Shown: positions 5,943 to 14,820 of the stretch, one piece after another | How the letters are laid out: every line of letters begins with the position of its first letter | Position numbering within the stretch: position 1 is the stretch's first letter | DNA from: a virus | Length of the DNA stretch: 21,665 bases | Direction: 5' to 3' (one strand) | IMG/VR virus record: IMGVR_UViG_3300002460_000019 | Coordinates: 9,659 to 31,323 of that record | Notes under the pieces: model-generated | The model's input: only the letters and a program-made list of their open reading frames with translations | What the model was told of the DNA's origin: nothing | Database searches by the model: none | Translations under genes and position numbers: made by a program

Positions 5943-6865
5943 ACAGTGAAAATTTCCTTTTTGTAAAACAAACGAATCATGCCAAAGATGATTAACTGGT
6001 CGGTGCTTGGTGGAGCCGGAACAGCAAGCGCAACCGGTGTCCATGTCCCGCTTGAACGAAACTCAAGGACGATATTTCCGCCATCGGATATTTGATTAAC
6101 CCGCGAACCTGTATACGTCGTTGAGCCGTAGTCTGCGCTGACATAAGAAATGATATAAACTCCCGATCCGGTCGATACACCTGCATTACCATTTCTCGGC
6201 CCATACGCACCACAGCCCGAGTTTGCTTCTACACTATCATCAGCAAGTAAAACGCACGGTGCGCCCATAACTCCTACCCCACTTGCGTCTGTTGAAGCTC
6301 CACCGCCCGCTCGTGTTGTTGAAGTTCCTGTTATGGAAGAAGCTGTCCCATCTCCACCATCACGAGCTGCGTCTGTCGCTCCAGCCTCTGTTGCGCCTCC
6401 ACCGGGGCCGCCTTGGGCAGTTGCGCTTGCTCCTGCATCAAATCCTTGAGACGGAGAACCCACTGCTGGCCCTGCTGCTCCCGAATTAGCCGCTCCTCCA
6501 CCACCGCTTCCTCCTTGAAGTCCTGCGACATTTGACGGGGTTGTATTTCCATAGGCACCACCCCCTCCGCCATGACAATCGAATAAAGTCCCCATTGAAG
6601 TCGTAGCTCCTGTGGTGCCCATATTATTACCCGCCGCCCCTGAAGCTCCGGCTGCGCCAATGGTAATGGTGTATTCTGTGTCTGCGACAACAGTAAGAGC
6701 GGTATCGGAACGATAACCCCCTGCGCCCCCCGCGCCCGCATAAGAAGGGGAGCCGTTTGATCCACCACCACCTCCTCCGCCGCCGACACACAAAGCATTT
6801 ATTGTAAGTGCAGAAGCAAAGAATGGCAAGAAAAGCGCTATGATGATGAGGAGTTTTTTCATCAT
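5939..6865 (-). CDS. Exported glycine-rich tail/adhesin-like protein
   Basis: The 308-residue product starts with tandem ATG codons (6865 and 6862) and a classical signal peptide (M-M-K-K, a hydrophobic core, then A-S-A near residues 17-19). The body is a glycine-rich domain: V-G-G-G-G-G-G-G-G near 28-35, then G-A-G-G-A-G-G-Y-R-S and E-Y-T-I-T-I-G-A-A-G (about 43-76), the pattern of glycine-rich fibre tips. The C-terminal 70 residues return to strand-rich sequence. Glycine-rich sandwiches serve receptor binding in phage fibres; a Sec signal on such a protein is unusual and suggests display on the host envelope or an atypical virion. It overlaps both neighbours by ATGA, so translation is probably coupled. 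Confidence 0.68.
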   Translation of the reverse strand: MMKKLLIIIALFLPFFASALTINALCVGGGGGGGGSNGSPSYAGAGGAGGYRSDTALTVVADTEYTITIGAAGASGAAGNNMGTTGATTSMGTLFDCHGGGGGAYGNTTPSNVAGLQGGSGGGGAANSGAAGPAVGSPSQGFDAGASATAQGGPGGGATEAGATDAARDGGDGTASSITGTSTTRAGGGASTDASGVGVMGAPCVLLADDSVEANSGCGAYGPRNGNAGVSTGSGVYIISYVSADYGSTTYTGSRVNQISDGGNIVLEFRSSGTWTPVALAVPAPPSTDQLIIFGMIRLFYKKEIFTV

Positions 6866-7347
6866 CTTGATGTAGGGATTATATCTTTGGTAAGTGGATC
6901 AACCCAGCGAGCTTTTTGTTCGTTAAACTCAACAACTCCTGTTGGTTTTGGAGGAATAAAAGCGTTGAGGGTTCTGTCATAAATGTATCCTATTCCAGCG
7001 TAGTTCTTCCTAAGAGAGCCGTCGGGTTTTGTTTCTACCCAATTCTTCGGATCGCCCCACTTGCCAGTCGCAAGGTCTTTTTCACTGATGACGATGACGC
7101 GCAAAACAATTCCTTTGACATCTATCTCTGCAAAAAGAGATGGTTTATTACTCAAAACAGCGCCAAGTTTCGTAACCATCTTTTTGTTGACAATCTTGTT
7201 GACAATTGGTTTTACGGTATCAATTCGTTCAATGGTGAACTCTTTTTGTTCAATGTTTGGGAGTGGAACATGGCGAAAGTGCGGATAGGTCGGAACAGGA
7301 TTCACCCACAGAATGATTGCGAGAAAGAATGGGGCAAGGAAGTCCAT
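6862..7347 (-). CDS. Membrane-anchored protein with a cyanophage-like virion domain
   Basis: From ATG 7347 the 161-residue protein has an immediate hydrophobic anchor (residues 2-15), a Pro-rich stretch, a charged linker and a C-terminal domain (about 71-150) with I-V-L-R-V-I-V-I, W-G-D-P-K-N-W-V-E-T, R-K-N-Y-A-G-I-G-Y-I-Y-D, A-F-I-P-P-K-P and a late R-W-V-D-P. I recognise that block order from small structural proteins of marine and cyanobacterial phages; its exact role there is unclear to me. A longer start at 7371 would overlap the upstream gene by 19 nt; 7347 lies 5 nt after that stop and brings the anchor to the N-terminus. Confidence 0.62.
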   Translation of the reverse strand: MDFLAPFFLAIILWVNPVPTYPHFRHVPLPNIEQKEFTIERIDTVKPIVNKIVNKKMVTKLGAVLSNKPSLFAEIDVKGIVLRVIVISEKDLATGKWGDPKNWVETKPDGSLRKNYAGIGYIYDRTLNAFIPPKPTGVVEFNEQKARWVDPLTKDIIPTSR

Positions 7348-7352
7348 ATATT

Positions 7353-8549
7353 TTAATGACTCCACGAACATGATGGGTCGGTGACTGTGCCCGCTGCCGA
7401 ACCGATGTCAAACCAGAATGATTCTCCCGAGGTAAAGGTATTATTTGCACTGATAGTAGTAAACGTAACAGAGAGTCCGGCAGAAGATAAAACTGCCGTA
7501 GTTGATGAGGTACTGTCTCCAAGTTGGGCGACAAATGTTCCTCCGTTTCTATTGGTACAACCAATGTCAGTAATCGTTACGGGTGTTTTCCATCCAGCGA
7601 CCTTGAGAGTCGTCGTTCCGCTCCCCATCGTGGATGTGGAAAAAACGAATGCTCTGTCCGTGCTTGTCGCCGCACCATAAACTAAACCTGCTTGGGAAAC
7701 GGCAAGTACTGATGATGTGATTGACGGAATTGTTATTGTGCCAAGATTTATTGTTTGGAATGTTGAAGAGGCTGTGCTCATAATGCCTCCAGAAAAGTCT
7801 ATGAGGGTGCTTGTAGAGACTCCGGTAAAGGTAGTTGCCGTAGTGAAAGGATAACCAAATATCGCGCAAGTTGAACAAGAAATCGTGTCATCAGTAAGAA
7901 CTATCGGAGAAGTTACTGCAAGGTTGGTATCATCGGAAATATCCAAACCGGAAACGTCTGCAGTGCTCACCGTAGCGCAAGTGGCGGCCCCGAGAGCGGA
8001 CAATGAGCGCACGAATTGATTAGTACACGAAGTCCCTGCATAAGCCGCAAATACTCCATTTCCATTTGTCAGCGTTAATGCGCTCGCAATGCTAGGAATC
8101 GCAAGCGTAGTGATGGTGGATGAGGCCGAATTGAAGTATTGAATAGTTGAAGAGCCTATGGACATGAGGCCATTGGTAAAAGCGACAAGGGTAGACGTGG
8201 AAACTCCCGTAAAACTCGTCTGTTGGGTAAAGGGCCATTGAGCGGTGGAACAAGCTGTACATTCTATTACTGCACCGCTTGTGCCAAGAATGACTGGACT
8301 GTTAGAAACAGTAACGGGTGAAGTCGCCGTGAGCGTGGAAGTAGCACGATTGGCTACCGTGTTTACCCCAGAAAAATACAAAAGATTGCCTGATACCGCT
8401 GCAGTTGATGTAGAAATTGCATTACCAAAATTAGCATTGATAACACTGCGTGAGGCTGTGAGCGTATCTGTTCCCAGCATTGTGGTAAAACTTCCACCAA
8501 TGGCTGTAAAAGGGGCCAAGAATAGGGCTAGTAATATGAGTTTTTTCAT
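7353..8549 (-). CDS. Exported Ser/Thr-rich repeat fibre-like protein
   Basis: The 398-residue protein has a signal peptide (M-K-K-L-I-L-L-A-L-F-L, cleavage likely near A-I-G-G-S at 16-20) and an overwhelmingly Ser/Thr/Ala/Gly body. Two related copies of a roughly 90-residue unit occupy about 73-172 and 210-296, sharing T-S-P-V/I, C-x2-C, P-F-T, F-T-G-V-S-T-S-T-L, S-S-T and I-P-S-I. The C-terminal 100 residues look like a separate beta domain with three cysteines (331, 394 and nearby pattern W-S-H at the end). It resembles phage fibres of candidate-phylum metagenomes. ATG 8549 is preferred over an upstream TTG because it puts the signal peptide first. Confidence 0.68.
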   Translation of the reverse strand: MKKLILLALFLAPFTAIGGSFTTMLGTDTLTASRSVINANFGNAISTSTAAVSGNLLYFSGVNTVANRATSTLTATSPVTVSNSPVILGTSGAVIECTACSTAQWPFTQQTSFTGVSTSTLVAFTNGLMSIGSSTIQYFNSASSTITTLAIPSIASALTLTNGNGVFAAYAGTSCTNQFVRSLSALGAATCATVSTADVSGLDISDDTNLAVTSPIVLTDDTISCSTCAIFGYPFTTATTFTGVSTSTLIDFSGGIMSTASSTFQTINLGTITIPSITSSVLAVSQAGLVYGAATSTDRAFVFSTSTMGSGTTTLKVAGWKTPVTITDIGCTNRNGGTFVAQLGDSTSSTTAVLSSAGLSVTFTTISANNTFTSGESFWFDIGSAAGTVTDPSCSWSH

Positions 8550-8586
8550 GTTTGACAATTATTAAGGGTTATGATAAGATGGGGGA

Positions 8587-8673
8587 ATGATAATCTTTTT
8601 TACTATTTGTGTAACTGCTTTTATTACCTGTTTGCTGATTGCATCGATTTATGAATCTAAAATAGAAGATTAA
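8587..8673 (+). CDS. Possible 28-aa plus-strand membrane peptide
   Basis: An ATG-started frame fills the only gap in this part of the minus-strand operon. The product is a single hydrophobic helix (F-F-T-I-C-V-T-A-F-I-T-C-L-L-I-A) with a short charged tail. A G-rich run lies directly before the ATG. It points against all neighbours and its stop overlaps the end of the large minus-strand gene by a few bases. It may be chance; listed because it exactly fills the intergenic space. Confidence 0.2.
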   Translation: MIIFFTICVTAFITCLLIASIYESKIED

Positions 8674-10220
8674 TCTTTGTATTCATTAAGCAATCCCTGA
8701 ATGTATGCCTTATCCACGGGTGTAAGCAGTTTTTCTCCGCTTTGCAGTAATTTGCCCAGGGCGATTCTCACTTCGGGTTTTAAGACAAGTTTTCCCGCTT
8801 TATATAATACAAAACCTGCGCCACCTACTAATACCACTGCTGGGGCGAATGTCGCCGCCGCGCCAAGTCCTCCAATTCCGGCAGCAGCCGCAATAGCTTG
8901 AACAATTTTGTTTTTTGTTCCAAGTATTTGTCCAATCTTTTGGAATTTTCTCATTATCGCCGTGTTCGCTTCTTCAGCCGCTTTTGGTGCGATATTGTCC
9001 ATTGCGTCAAACAGTGCATGTTGTTTTGCCAGAGACGTTTTCACGCCAGCAGTAGGAGCTTTTTCATCAAGTAAATTTTTGAATGTATTCCTCACCTCAC
9101 GATTAGCAAGAGTAAAAGCATTATCTACATTAGCATCAAAGGTTTTAGGTTTTTGACTAAGCACCCAAGCATCATATTCTTTTTTTGCCTTGAGCAAACC
9201 TGAACCTGTGCTGGGATTTTCATTGACTATTTTTATAGCACCATCAAGCAATCTTCCTGCTGTAGTTTGAGCATCTCCAACAATGGTCGGGCTTAATGCC
9301 AGTTTTTCTTGCGCCCTTTTTAAGCGACTGATGGTTTCTCTGCGAGGAAGGGCAAAATCATTAGCGGCAACAGCCATTTTCAGATTTTGCGCCTCAACTT
9401 TATTAGCCGCTTGAACAATTGAATAATTCTTTTGATAGGTATTTTTAGAAGATATTTGAGGAATTTCCTGAACCGCATTTGCCATGTTTTTCTCTGCAAC
9501 AGTCAACTCAACTATATCTTTTTTGAATAATCCCTTTTCGGTTGTCCTTGCAACCTCCGCCTCACGAACTGCTTTTGTTTGTACTGGTCTTGTCAGTTCA
9601 CGAGCAAATGCTTTCTTTTGTGCTACTGCCGATGAAATCCCCGATATTTCAAGGGCCTTTCCTGTTATGATGCCTCCCTTTGCGGCACCTTTTCCAAGTA
9701 ATTGCGCTCCCTTTCCGACAGGAAGAATCGAACCCAACAATCCTGTTGCCTCAAGGTTGGCCGCCGCTTCTGGGTGTTGTGCCTTGAATTGTCCATACTT
9801 TTCGGCTATAACTTGCGCAGTATCAGTTTCTGCTATCTTTTTGGCTCCAGCTCCAACTGCGCTACCAACAGCTTTTTCAATAAACTTTGGAGTAAGAGCT
9901 TTGAGTCCGGCAAAAGCAATGTCTCCTACGGCCCCTGCACCCTGTCCAAGCACTTGAAGGCCAGCACTAAATTTCGATTGTTCTCCGCGTTGAGCAGAAA
10001 GTATTGCTTCCGAACCTTTTTCTGCTCTTTTAGATAAATCAGCAGAAAGACCAGTTTTTTCTACGGCAAAATCTGTTATCTGGTCTTTATATACGGGATA
10101 TTTTGCGACAATCCTTTTTGCCAATTCCCCATCATCCATTTGTGCGTAAGAAATACCATCGGATGCCACTCCGGAAGGAAATTTGATTCGTATTTTCTGC
10201 GCAAATTCCTGTGTTGTCAT
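8670..10220 (-). CDS. Large probable internal virion / DNA-ejection protein
   Basis: The 516-residue protein begins with a segment rich in short helices (E-F-A-Q-K-I-R-I-K-F-P, then D-D-G-E-L-A-K-R-I-V and K-Y-P-V-Y-K-D) that I associate with tail-associated or internal proteins of podoviruses. The middle is Ala/Lys-rich and helical. A long glycine/alanine-rich hydrophobic stretch at about 439-476 could insert in a membrane, followed by a charged C-terminus. This fits proteins that leave the capsid during infection and form a conduit across the envelope. The ATG overlaps the stop of the 605-residue neighbour (ATGA), so the two are probably made together. No enzymatic motif is seen. Confidence 0.6.
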   Translation of the reverse strand: MTTQEFAQKIRIKFPSGVASDGISYAQMDDGELAKRIVAKYPVYKDQITDFAVEKTGLSADLSKRAEKGSEAILSAQRGEQSKFSAGLQVLGQGAGAVGDIAFAGLKALTPKFIEKAVGSAVGAGAKKIAETDTAQVIAEKYGQFKAQHPEAAANLEATGLLGSILPVGKGAQLLGKGAAKGGIITGKALEISGISSAVAQKKAFARELTRPVQTKAVREAEVARTTEKGLFKKDIVELTVAEKNMANAVQEIPQISSKNTYQKNYSIVQAANKVEAQNLKMAVAANDFALPRRETISRLKRAQEKLALSPTIVGDAQTTAGRLLDGAIKIVNENPSTGSGLLKAKKEYDAWVLSQKPKTFDANVDNAFTLANREVRNTFKNLLDEKAPTAGVKTSLAKQHALFDAMDNIAPKAAEEANTAIMRKFQKIGQILGTKNKIVQAIAAAAGIGGLGAAATFAPAVVLVGGAGFVLYKAGKLVLKPEVRIALGKLLQSGEKLLTPVDKAYIQGLLNEYKD

Positions 10221-12034
10221 ATTCCTAGTGGATTAGCAGTTGTAACTCCACTTCCTGAAGATAATCCAAGTGGATCATTACCAGTTCCCAATAATTCATC
10301 AACAGATTGGTAAGCGTTTCCTGCGGCAGTTCTTAGAGAGGCATATACCAAGTCTCTATTGGCCTTTTTTTGCACAAGAACCTCAACAGAATCTCCCGGT
10401 TGAGGAAGATATTGTTGTCTTGCTTCGGAAAATTCGGTAGCTGAAATAACTGCACCAGATTCACGACGAAGTTTGGCATTGATAAAGTTCCGAGCTGCTT
10501 GCACATATTGTTGTATATCTGAAGATTGGAAAGCCGCCGGAAGATTGATTTGAGACAAAAATGATGCAAGGTTCATTCCAACGATATTCGCCTCTTGCGT
10601 TTGTATAATCGGATTCGCCTGTTCTATTCTCGCCGCATATTCTGCTACAGTCTGTTGTGCGACAGTTGGCACCTTAACATTGGAATCTTTAAGCCATTGC
10701 TCATAAGTTCCGGGTTTTCCCGCAAGTTCCCATTCTTTGTAGCTCATTGGCGCATCAGCAGTTACTGCGCCCGCAATCACCGCTTTCTCACTCGACACCC
10801 CATATCTCGTCGCAACTTGAGCAACACCTAAAGCTGTCGTCGCCTTACCCATTTCCTGAAGAATGGCGGAACCATTGGGAAGCTGTGAAAGCGCATTTAC
10901 ATATTTCAGCATTTCCGTCTCGGCGCCCTTTGTGTTTTCCTCCTGTCGCGTGATGGCTTTTTCCCGTGCGTCCAGTATGGCTTTCTGTGCAATCGCCCTA
11001 TCCTTGTCTTGCCTTGTCGTTTCGAGATCAGCGATAAGAAGCTCGAGATTGGACTTGGCTACTGCAATTTGTTCCTTTAATGTCCCAAATTTAAGCTCTA
11101 CAGCCCTGTCTACTGCATCTTGGGCTGTTGCTACGTTCCCCTTCGCCATTTCGAGCTGAGCGAAGATTTGGAGGCTTTTCACCGAGTTCTTTCGCAGAGC
11201 CTCCGCTTTCTGCCTTGTGTCTATGGCTGTCGTTACCCCAGCGCCAGCTTCCTGAGTTTGCGCTTGAATGTTCGCCGCTTCAAGTTGAGAGACTTTAAGC
11301 TGAGAAGAAAGGTCATTCTGCAAACGGGTTAATTCAGGAAGGTTGGTAGCTTGTCCTTGCTCCGCTCGATAGGCCCCTTCACCAACAAGTCCCTGTTGCT
11401 GTTTTCTGATTGCTTCTGTCTCTGCACTTATCTTCGCTTCTTGAGGGGTGGCGGCAAGAGGTTCATATCCGGGAACTGAGGCCGAACCTCCTAAAGGAGT
11501 AGGGGCAGGGGTATAAGCTGGCGTAGTTCCCGTGCCGATATTTGCGCTTGAAAGAGGTGTAGTGGGAGGATTGCCGATTGCCGTTGCTCCTGAAGGAAGA
11601 TTAAAAGTAGCAAGGCGAGCATTATATTTATCTATTGTTTCTCCTGGTTGGAGAAAATATCTTGTGTCTACGGGGTTTTGCGCTTGAGCAGAGGCAAGAT
11701 TGGAGGCAGAGAGAGCCGCTTCTTGGGCTTGGCCTTCAGGAGTGCCCCTTTGGTACTCAGCAAAAGTTTGAGGACGACCTGTTTTAAGGTTTGATACATA
11801 ACCGCTCGGAGTATCAGCTTGGGCGGCTCGTAAAGAATCCGCAAGAGCTTTCGAGTAGCCACTGCCCTCTACGAGTCCTCTTTGTTGATAGCCTCCTATA
11901 ATCCCTCCGACATCAGAAATATACTGTTCACGGCTCAGTTCCGTACCATATACATCTTGTTGTCCATATGGAGTGGCAAAGTAGAGGTCGCCAGACTTGT
12001 AGTATTTTTGTTTGAGTTGTTCGGGAGTTGCCAT
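10217..12034 (-). CDS. Large coiled-coil probable virion/ejection protein
   Basis: The 605-residue product starts with an aromatic-rich region (K-Y-Y-K-S-G-D-L-Y-F-A-T-P-Y), then a Pro/Thr-rich low-complexity linker (about 150-200), then a long predicted coiled coil (about 225-375, rich in Gln, Lys, Glu and Ala), and finally a Gln/Ala-rich helical C-terminus ending S-G-S-G-V-T-T-A-N-P. Location between the fibre gene and the membrane-inserting partner suggests an ejection or internal core protein. It begins a transcription/translation unit of its own: an extended -10 element lies 8 nt before the ATG. I do not recognise a named family. Confidence 0.6.
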   Translation of the reverse strand: MATPEQLKQKYYKSGDLYFATPYGQQDVYGTELSREQYISDVGGIIGGYQQRGLVEGSGYSKALADSLRAAQADTPSGYVSNLKTGRPQTFAEYQRGTPEGQAQEAALSASNLASAQAQNPVDTRYFLQPGETIDKYNARLATFNLPSGATAIGNPPTTPLSSANIGTGTTPAYTPAPTPLGGSASVPGYEPLAATPQEAKISAETEAIRKQQQGLVGEGAYRAEQGQATNLPELTRLQNDLSSQLKVSQLEAANIQAQTQEAGAGVTTAIDTRQKAEALRKNSVKSLQIFAQLEMAKGNVATAQDAVDRAVELKFGTLKEQIAVAKSNLELLIADLETTRQDKDRAIAQKAILDAREKAITRQEENTKGAETEMLKYVNALSQLPNGSAILQEMGKATTALGVAQVATRYGVSSEKAVIAGAVTADAPMSYKEWELAGKPGTYEQWLKDSNVKVPTVAQQTVAEYAARIEQANPIIQTQEANIVGMNLASFLSQINLPAAFQSSDIQQYVQAARNFINAKLRRESGAVISATEFSEARQQYLPQPGDSVEVLVQKKANRDLVYASLRTAAGNAYQSVDELLGTGNDPLGLSSGSGVTTANPLGI

Positions 12035-12042
12035 GTTAAGTA

Positions 12043-12051
12043 ATTATACCA
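12043..12051 (-). promoter_or_regulatory. Extended -10 promoter candidate before the coiled-coil gene
   Basis: The minus strand reads TGG-TATAAT, an extended -10 element, in the 25-nt gap after the glycine-rich fibre gene. Only 8 nt separate it from the ATG, so a transcript would be almost leaderless. No -35 is visible. The same 11-mer TATGGTATAAT occurs at 19290-19300. Confidence 0.4.
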
Positions 12052-12059
12052 TAATAAAA

Positions 12060-13262
12060 TCAGAACGTGTTTAACATTCTTACTGCGATTCCATCAGCTC
12101 CTGCTCCGCCGGCACCACCATTGATTGTGGAAAACACAGCCCCTGCTATTCCTGCTGCTTCAGTGGTTCCCGCTCCTCCACCACCATAGCCACCGACAGC
12201 ACCAGAACCGCCTGTTCCTGTTCCTCCCGCGCCGCCAGAACCACCAGTAACGGTGTATGTTCCTGAATCTGCTGTGAGTGTATTGTAAACCGCGAGATAC
12301 ATTCCTCCTGCTCCTCCACCTCCTCCGCCGCCGCCGCCAGTAATACTTCCATTTGTTCCTGCTGTTCCTGTTGCACCACTCAAATCAATTGTTCCTGTGA
12401 CATTGTAAGCACCAGCAACTTCGATAAGTGATGCTCCTGCTCCTCTGCCACCACCCCCTCCTGCGCCACCATTATCGGAAGTTCCACCTCCACCTTCTCC
12501 ACCTCCACCACCTGCACCAGGAATGATTGATCTTCCTAAATAACGGACATATTCTGTGGTACGGGCATAAAACATTTGCGCTATGGTTATCTGCGCCCCC
12601 ACAGCTCCTCCTGCATTGCTGTTCTCAAAATCTCCTCCTCCTCCGTAATGAGCAGAAGCATCAAAAATTGCAAAACTATTTGTCCCATTTCCTCCATCTT
12701 CACCTGTTGGTGTTGCACCAGCGCCTCCTGATCCAGCAGTTGCACCCAAAGAGCGATAATCTATAGCTCGTGTTGCCGTTGAAGTAATTGTTACATCCCC
12801 TTGAGATTTTAAGATGATTACTGTTCCACCAGAATATGGATTGGAAAACGCCAAACCTCCGGTTCCAGTGATAGAAATTGACGTGTAGTTTTTTGTTACC
12901 AGAGGGGCATTTTCCAAATCTATCGTTGTTGTTCCCGAAGAAATAGTGAGCGCACCGTCAGCACCAGTTCCTCCGATGTTCACAATCGTCTGTGAAATCG
13001 CCACAGTAGAGGCAACCATTTTCCCCGCATCATCTACACGAAACGGAGCTGTAGCTCTATCGGGGAATAATTTACCCGCCCAAAAACGAATATCAGTCGT
13101 TGCCGTTCCTGCGCCGGACATCCCCGCCTTTCTTGCAACGAATTTGTCCGCGATACTGCGAGCAGAAAGCGGATTACTTCCCAGCCTTCGGGAAATATCA
13201 AAACCCATATCTTCTATCTCCCCTTTGAGTACATCAATCTGTGCTTGGAGTTCTTCATTCAT
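12060..13262 (-). CDS. Glycine-rich tail fibre / receptor-binding protein
   Basis: The 400-residue protein opens with a short coiled coil (N-E-E-L-Q-A-Q-I-D-V-L-K-G-E-I), probably the attachment or trimerisation part, then a conserved-looking D-I-R-F-W-A-G and F-R-V-D-D-A-G-K block, strand-rich sequence, and three glycine-rich clusters (about 190-225, 255-285 and 310-365) with runs of up to nine Gly. The pattern fits a fibre whose tip is a polyglycine sandwich. ATG 13262 is chosen because it overlaps the preceding stop by 8 nt; upstream ATGs in the same frame lie inside that gene. Unlike the other glycine-rich protein at 5939-6865 it has no signal peptide. Confidence 0.7.
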   Translation of the reverse strand: MNEELQAQIDVLKGEIEDMGFDISRRLGSNPLSARSIADKFVARKAGMSGAGTATTDIRFWAGKLFPDRATAPFRVDDAGKMVASTVAISQTIVNIGGTGADGALTISSGTTTIDLENAPLVTKNYTSISITGTGGLAFSNPYSGGTVIILKSQGDVTITSTATRAIDYRSLGATAGSGGAGATPTGEDGGNGTNSFAIFDASAHYGGGGDFENSNAGGAVGAQITIAQMFYARTTEYVRYLGRSIIPGAGGGGGEGGGGTSDNGGAGGGGGRGAGASLIEVAGAYNVTGTIDLSGATGTAGTNGSITGGGGGGGGGAGGMYLAVYNTLTADSGTYTVTGGSGGAGGTGTGGSGAVGGYGGGGAGTTEAAGIAGAVFSTINGGAGGAGADGIAVRMLNTF

Positions 13263-14820
13263 AAAGGTCATCGGGAATATCCTCATAAACAAAAGAAAAA
13301 GATGTTATCTCCGCGTTCCCCGTGGATTCAATACGAAACTGTATTTCTCGATAAGTCGGCAAGGTAGCCCCGGAGCTTTCAATGTTAATCGCCGAATGAG
13401 AAAGGGAGTTATCCGTTGTATGAGTAAAAATGGTGGTAAAAGTCGTCTCTTCGTCTTTGAGATACTTCAGAACAACCGAGCCTGCGGTGGGAAGAAAAAC
13501 ATGATTTACTGTTACGCCAATCAATTTTTTCTTCTGTTTGGGGTTGCCGAACTTTAAGGATTCATAGATAGAAGTAAAAGTGAAGTTTGTGCCATCATCA
13601 GTTTTTGTCACTTTCCCCGCACTTTCAGCCGAGTGGGAAATAAACCAATAATTCCCTGCATTGCCAAAGGAATTGATGAAGTAGTTTGATGTATCCACTC
13701 CTTCTTCGACAAAATCCAAAGCGAGGCCGAAATTGCCGTTTTTATTCTTCCTGCCGAATGCCCATATTCCTAGATGAAAAGTAGACTCCGTAGAAGTGGA
13801 ATTGTGAAATGGAACGGAAGCAACCCAATACATCTTGTTATCTTTAATAACGACATTTCGGGGAAAACGAGTTACCGTATCGGGAAAAGCGGTTGCGTCT
13901 GCGGTAACGCTCTGATTAGCCACAATCTCTTTATAGACAGTAGGAACTCCGCCCGCCCACATACGAACTACCATTGCGCCCTTCGTAATCCCCAGGGTTG
14001 ATGTGAGGTATTTATCGGATACCCCGACAACCCTCCCTTCGACATTCCCTAGAACACGGAGCGCACCTTCGCCCCAATCAATCACATCGGAAACCGTCGT
14101 ATCTGTTACCATATCCCAGATAAAGACCTGAGAGCGGCCGGAAGGCTTCGTAATATTCGATGTTCCATACGCACAGCCGATGGCGATATAAGACCCATAA
14201 CGACACGCGGAAACAATACGCATATCAGAAGGAATCTGCGTCATTACATTGTCGGTAACAACCGAAGCTGAAGAAACCTTTACTACTCTGTTATTGTAAA
14301 AAAGATACAGATTATTATCCGAACCCACCACTCCTTGAGCCACTGAGGTTATTGTTGCACCTAAGGCTCCTGTAACGGTATTCGTAAACGTCGAGCCGAT
14401 AACCCATTTTGATACATTTGTTGTTCCCGAAAACATCCACCACGCTGATTGCCACTCAATGAAACATCCCCGAATCAAAGCACTGGTGCCTTCTGCCGTG
14501 CTTTCGATAGTCCAGTTACCCGTTGTCGGGTCTGCTTTAGAGAAGACTTTAGGAACCGCAGAAGCGGCCGCCCTGCCTAGACCATAGAGTTTTCCATCTA
14601 AACCAAGTTGGAAATCCTGCACACGATATTGTTCTAAGTCTGTGGAGGAAACGCTTGTCGAAGTGTCAGCTTCCGTAGAACGATAAGGGGTCAGTCTGTT
14701 TGGGGAGGAAAAAACGTCGAAATGTTTTGACATTCCAAACTGTGAGGGAATATTCGAGCGCAAATCGTCCGTCATTCCACCATCGAATCTGTTTATTTCT
14801 ACTCGATGCTGTTTTGCCAT
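13255..14820 (-). CDS. Tail nozzle-like beta-propeller protein
   Basis: The 521-residue protein starts V-E-I-N-R-F-D-G-G-M-T-D-D-L-R, a common opening for this class of tail proteins, and is composed of repeated short strands separated by turns (for example L-Y-G-L-G-R, W-W-M-F-S-G, L-Y-L-F-Y-N-N-R and Y-I-A-I-G-C), as in a beta-propeller. The T7 tail nozzle is a beta-propeller, and genes of this kind sit between the connector and the fibres in short-tailed phages, as here. Two small neighbours overlap it at either end. Direct homology to a named nozzle cannot be shown by eye. Confidence 0.62.
   Translation of the reverse strand: MAKQHRVEINRFDGGMTDDLRSNIPSQFGMSKHFDVFSSPNRLTPYRSTEADTSTSVSSTDLEQYRVQDFQLGLDGKLYGLGRAAASAVPKVFSKADPTTGNWTIESTAEGTSALIRGCFIEWQSAWWMFSGTTNVSKWVIGSTFTNTVTGALGATITSVAQGVVGSDNNLYLFYNNRVVKVSSASVVTDNVMTQIPSDMRIVSACRYGSYIAIGCAYGTSNITKPSGRSQVFIWDMVTDTTVSDVIDWGEGALRVLGNVEGRVVGVSDKYLTSTLGITKGAMVVRMWAGGVPTVYKEIVANQSVTADATAFPDTVTRFPRNVVIKDNKMYWVASVPFHNSTSTESTFHLGIWAFGRKNKNGNFGLALDFVEEGVDTSNYFINSFGNAGNYWFISHSAESAGKVTKTDDGTNFTFTSIYESLKFGNPKQKKKLIGVTVNHVFLPTAGSVVLKYLKDEETTFTTIFTHTTDNSLSHSAINIESSGATLPTYREIQFRIESTGNAEITSFSFVYEDIPDDLYE

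Noticed and set aside
9484-10037. Plus-strand frames opposite the large ejection-type gene
   Set aside because: They are antisense shadows of an alanine-rich gene and show no protein-like composition or neighbours.
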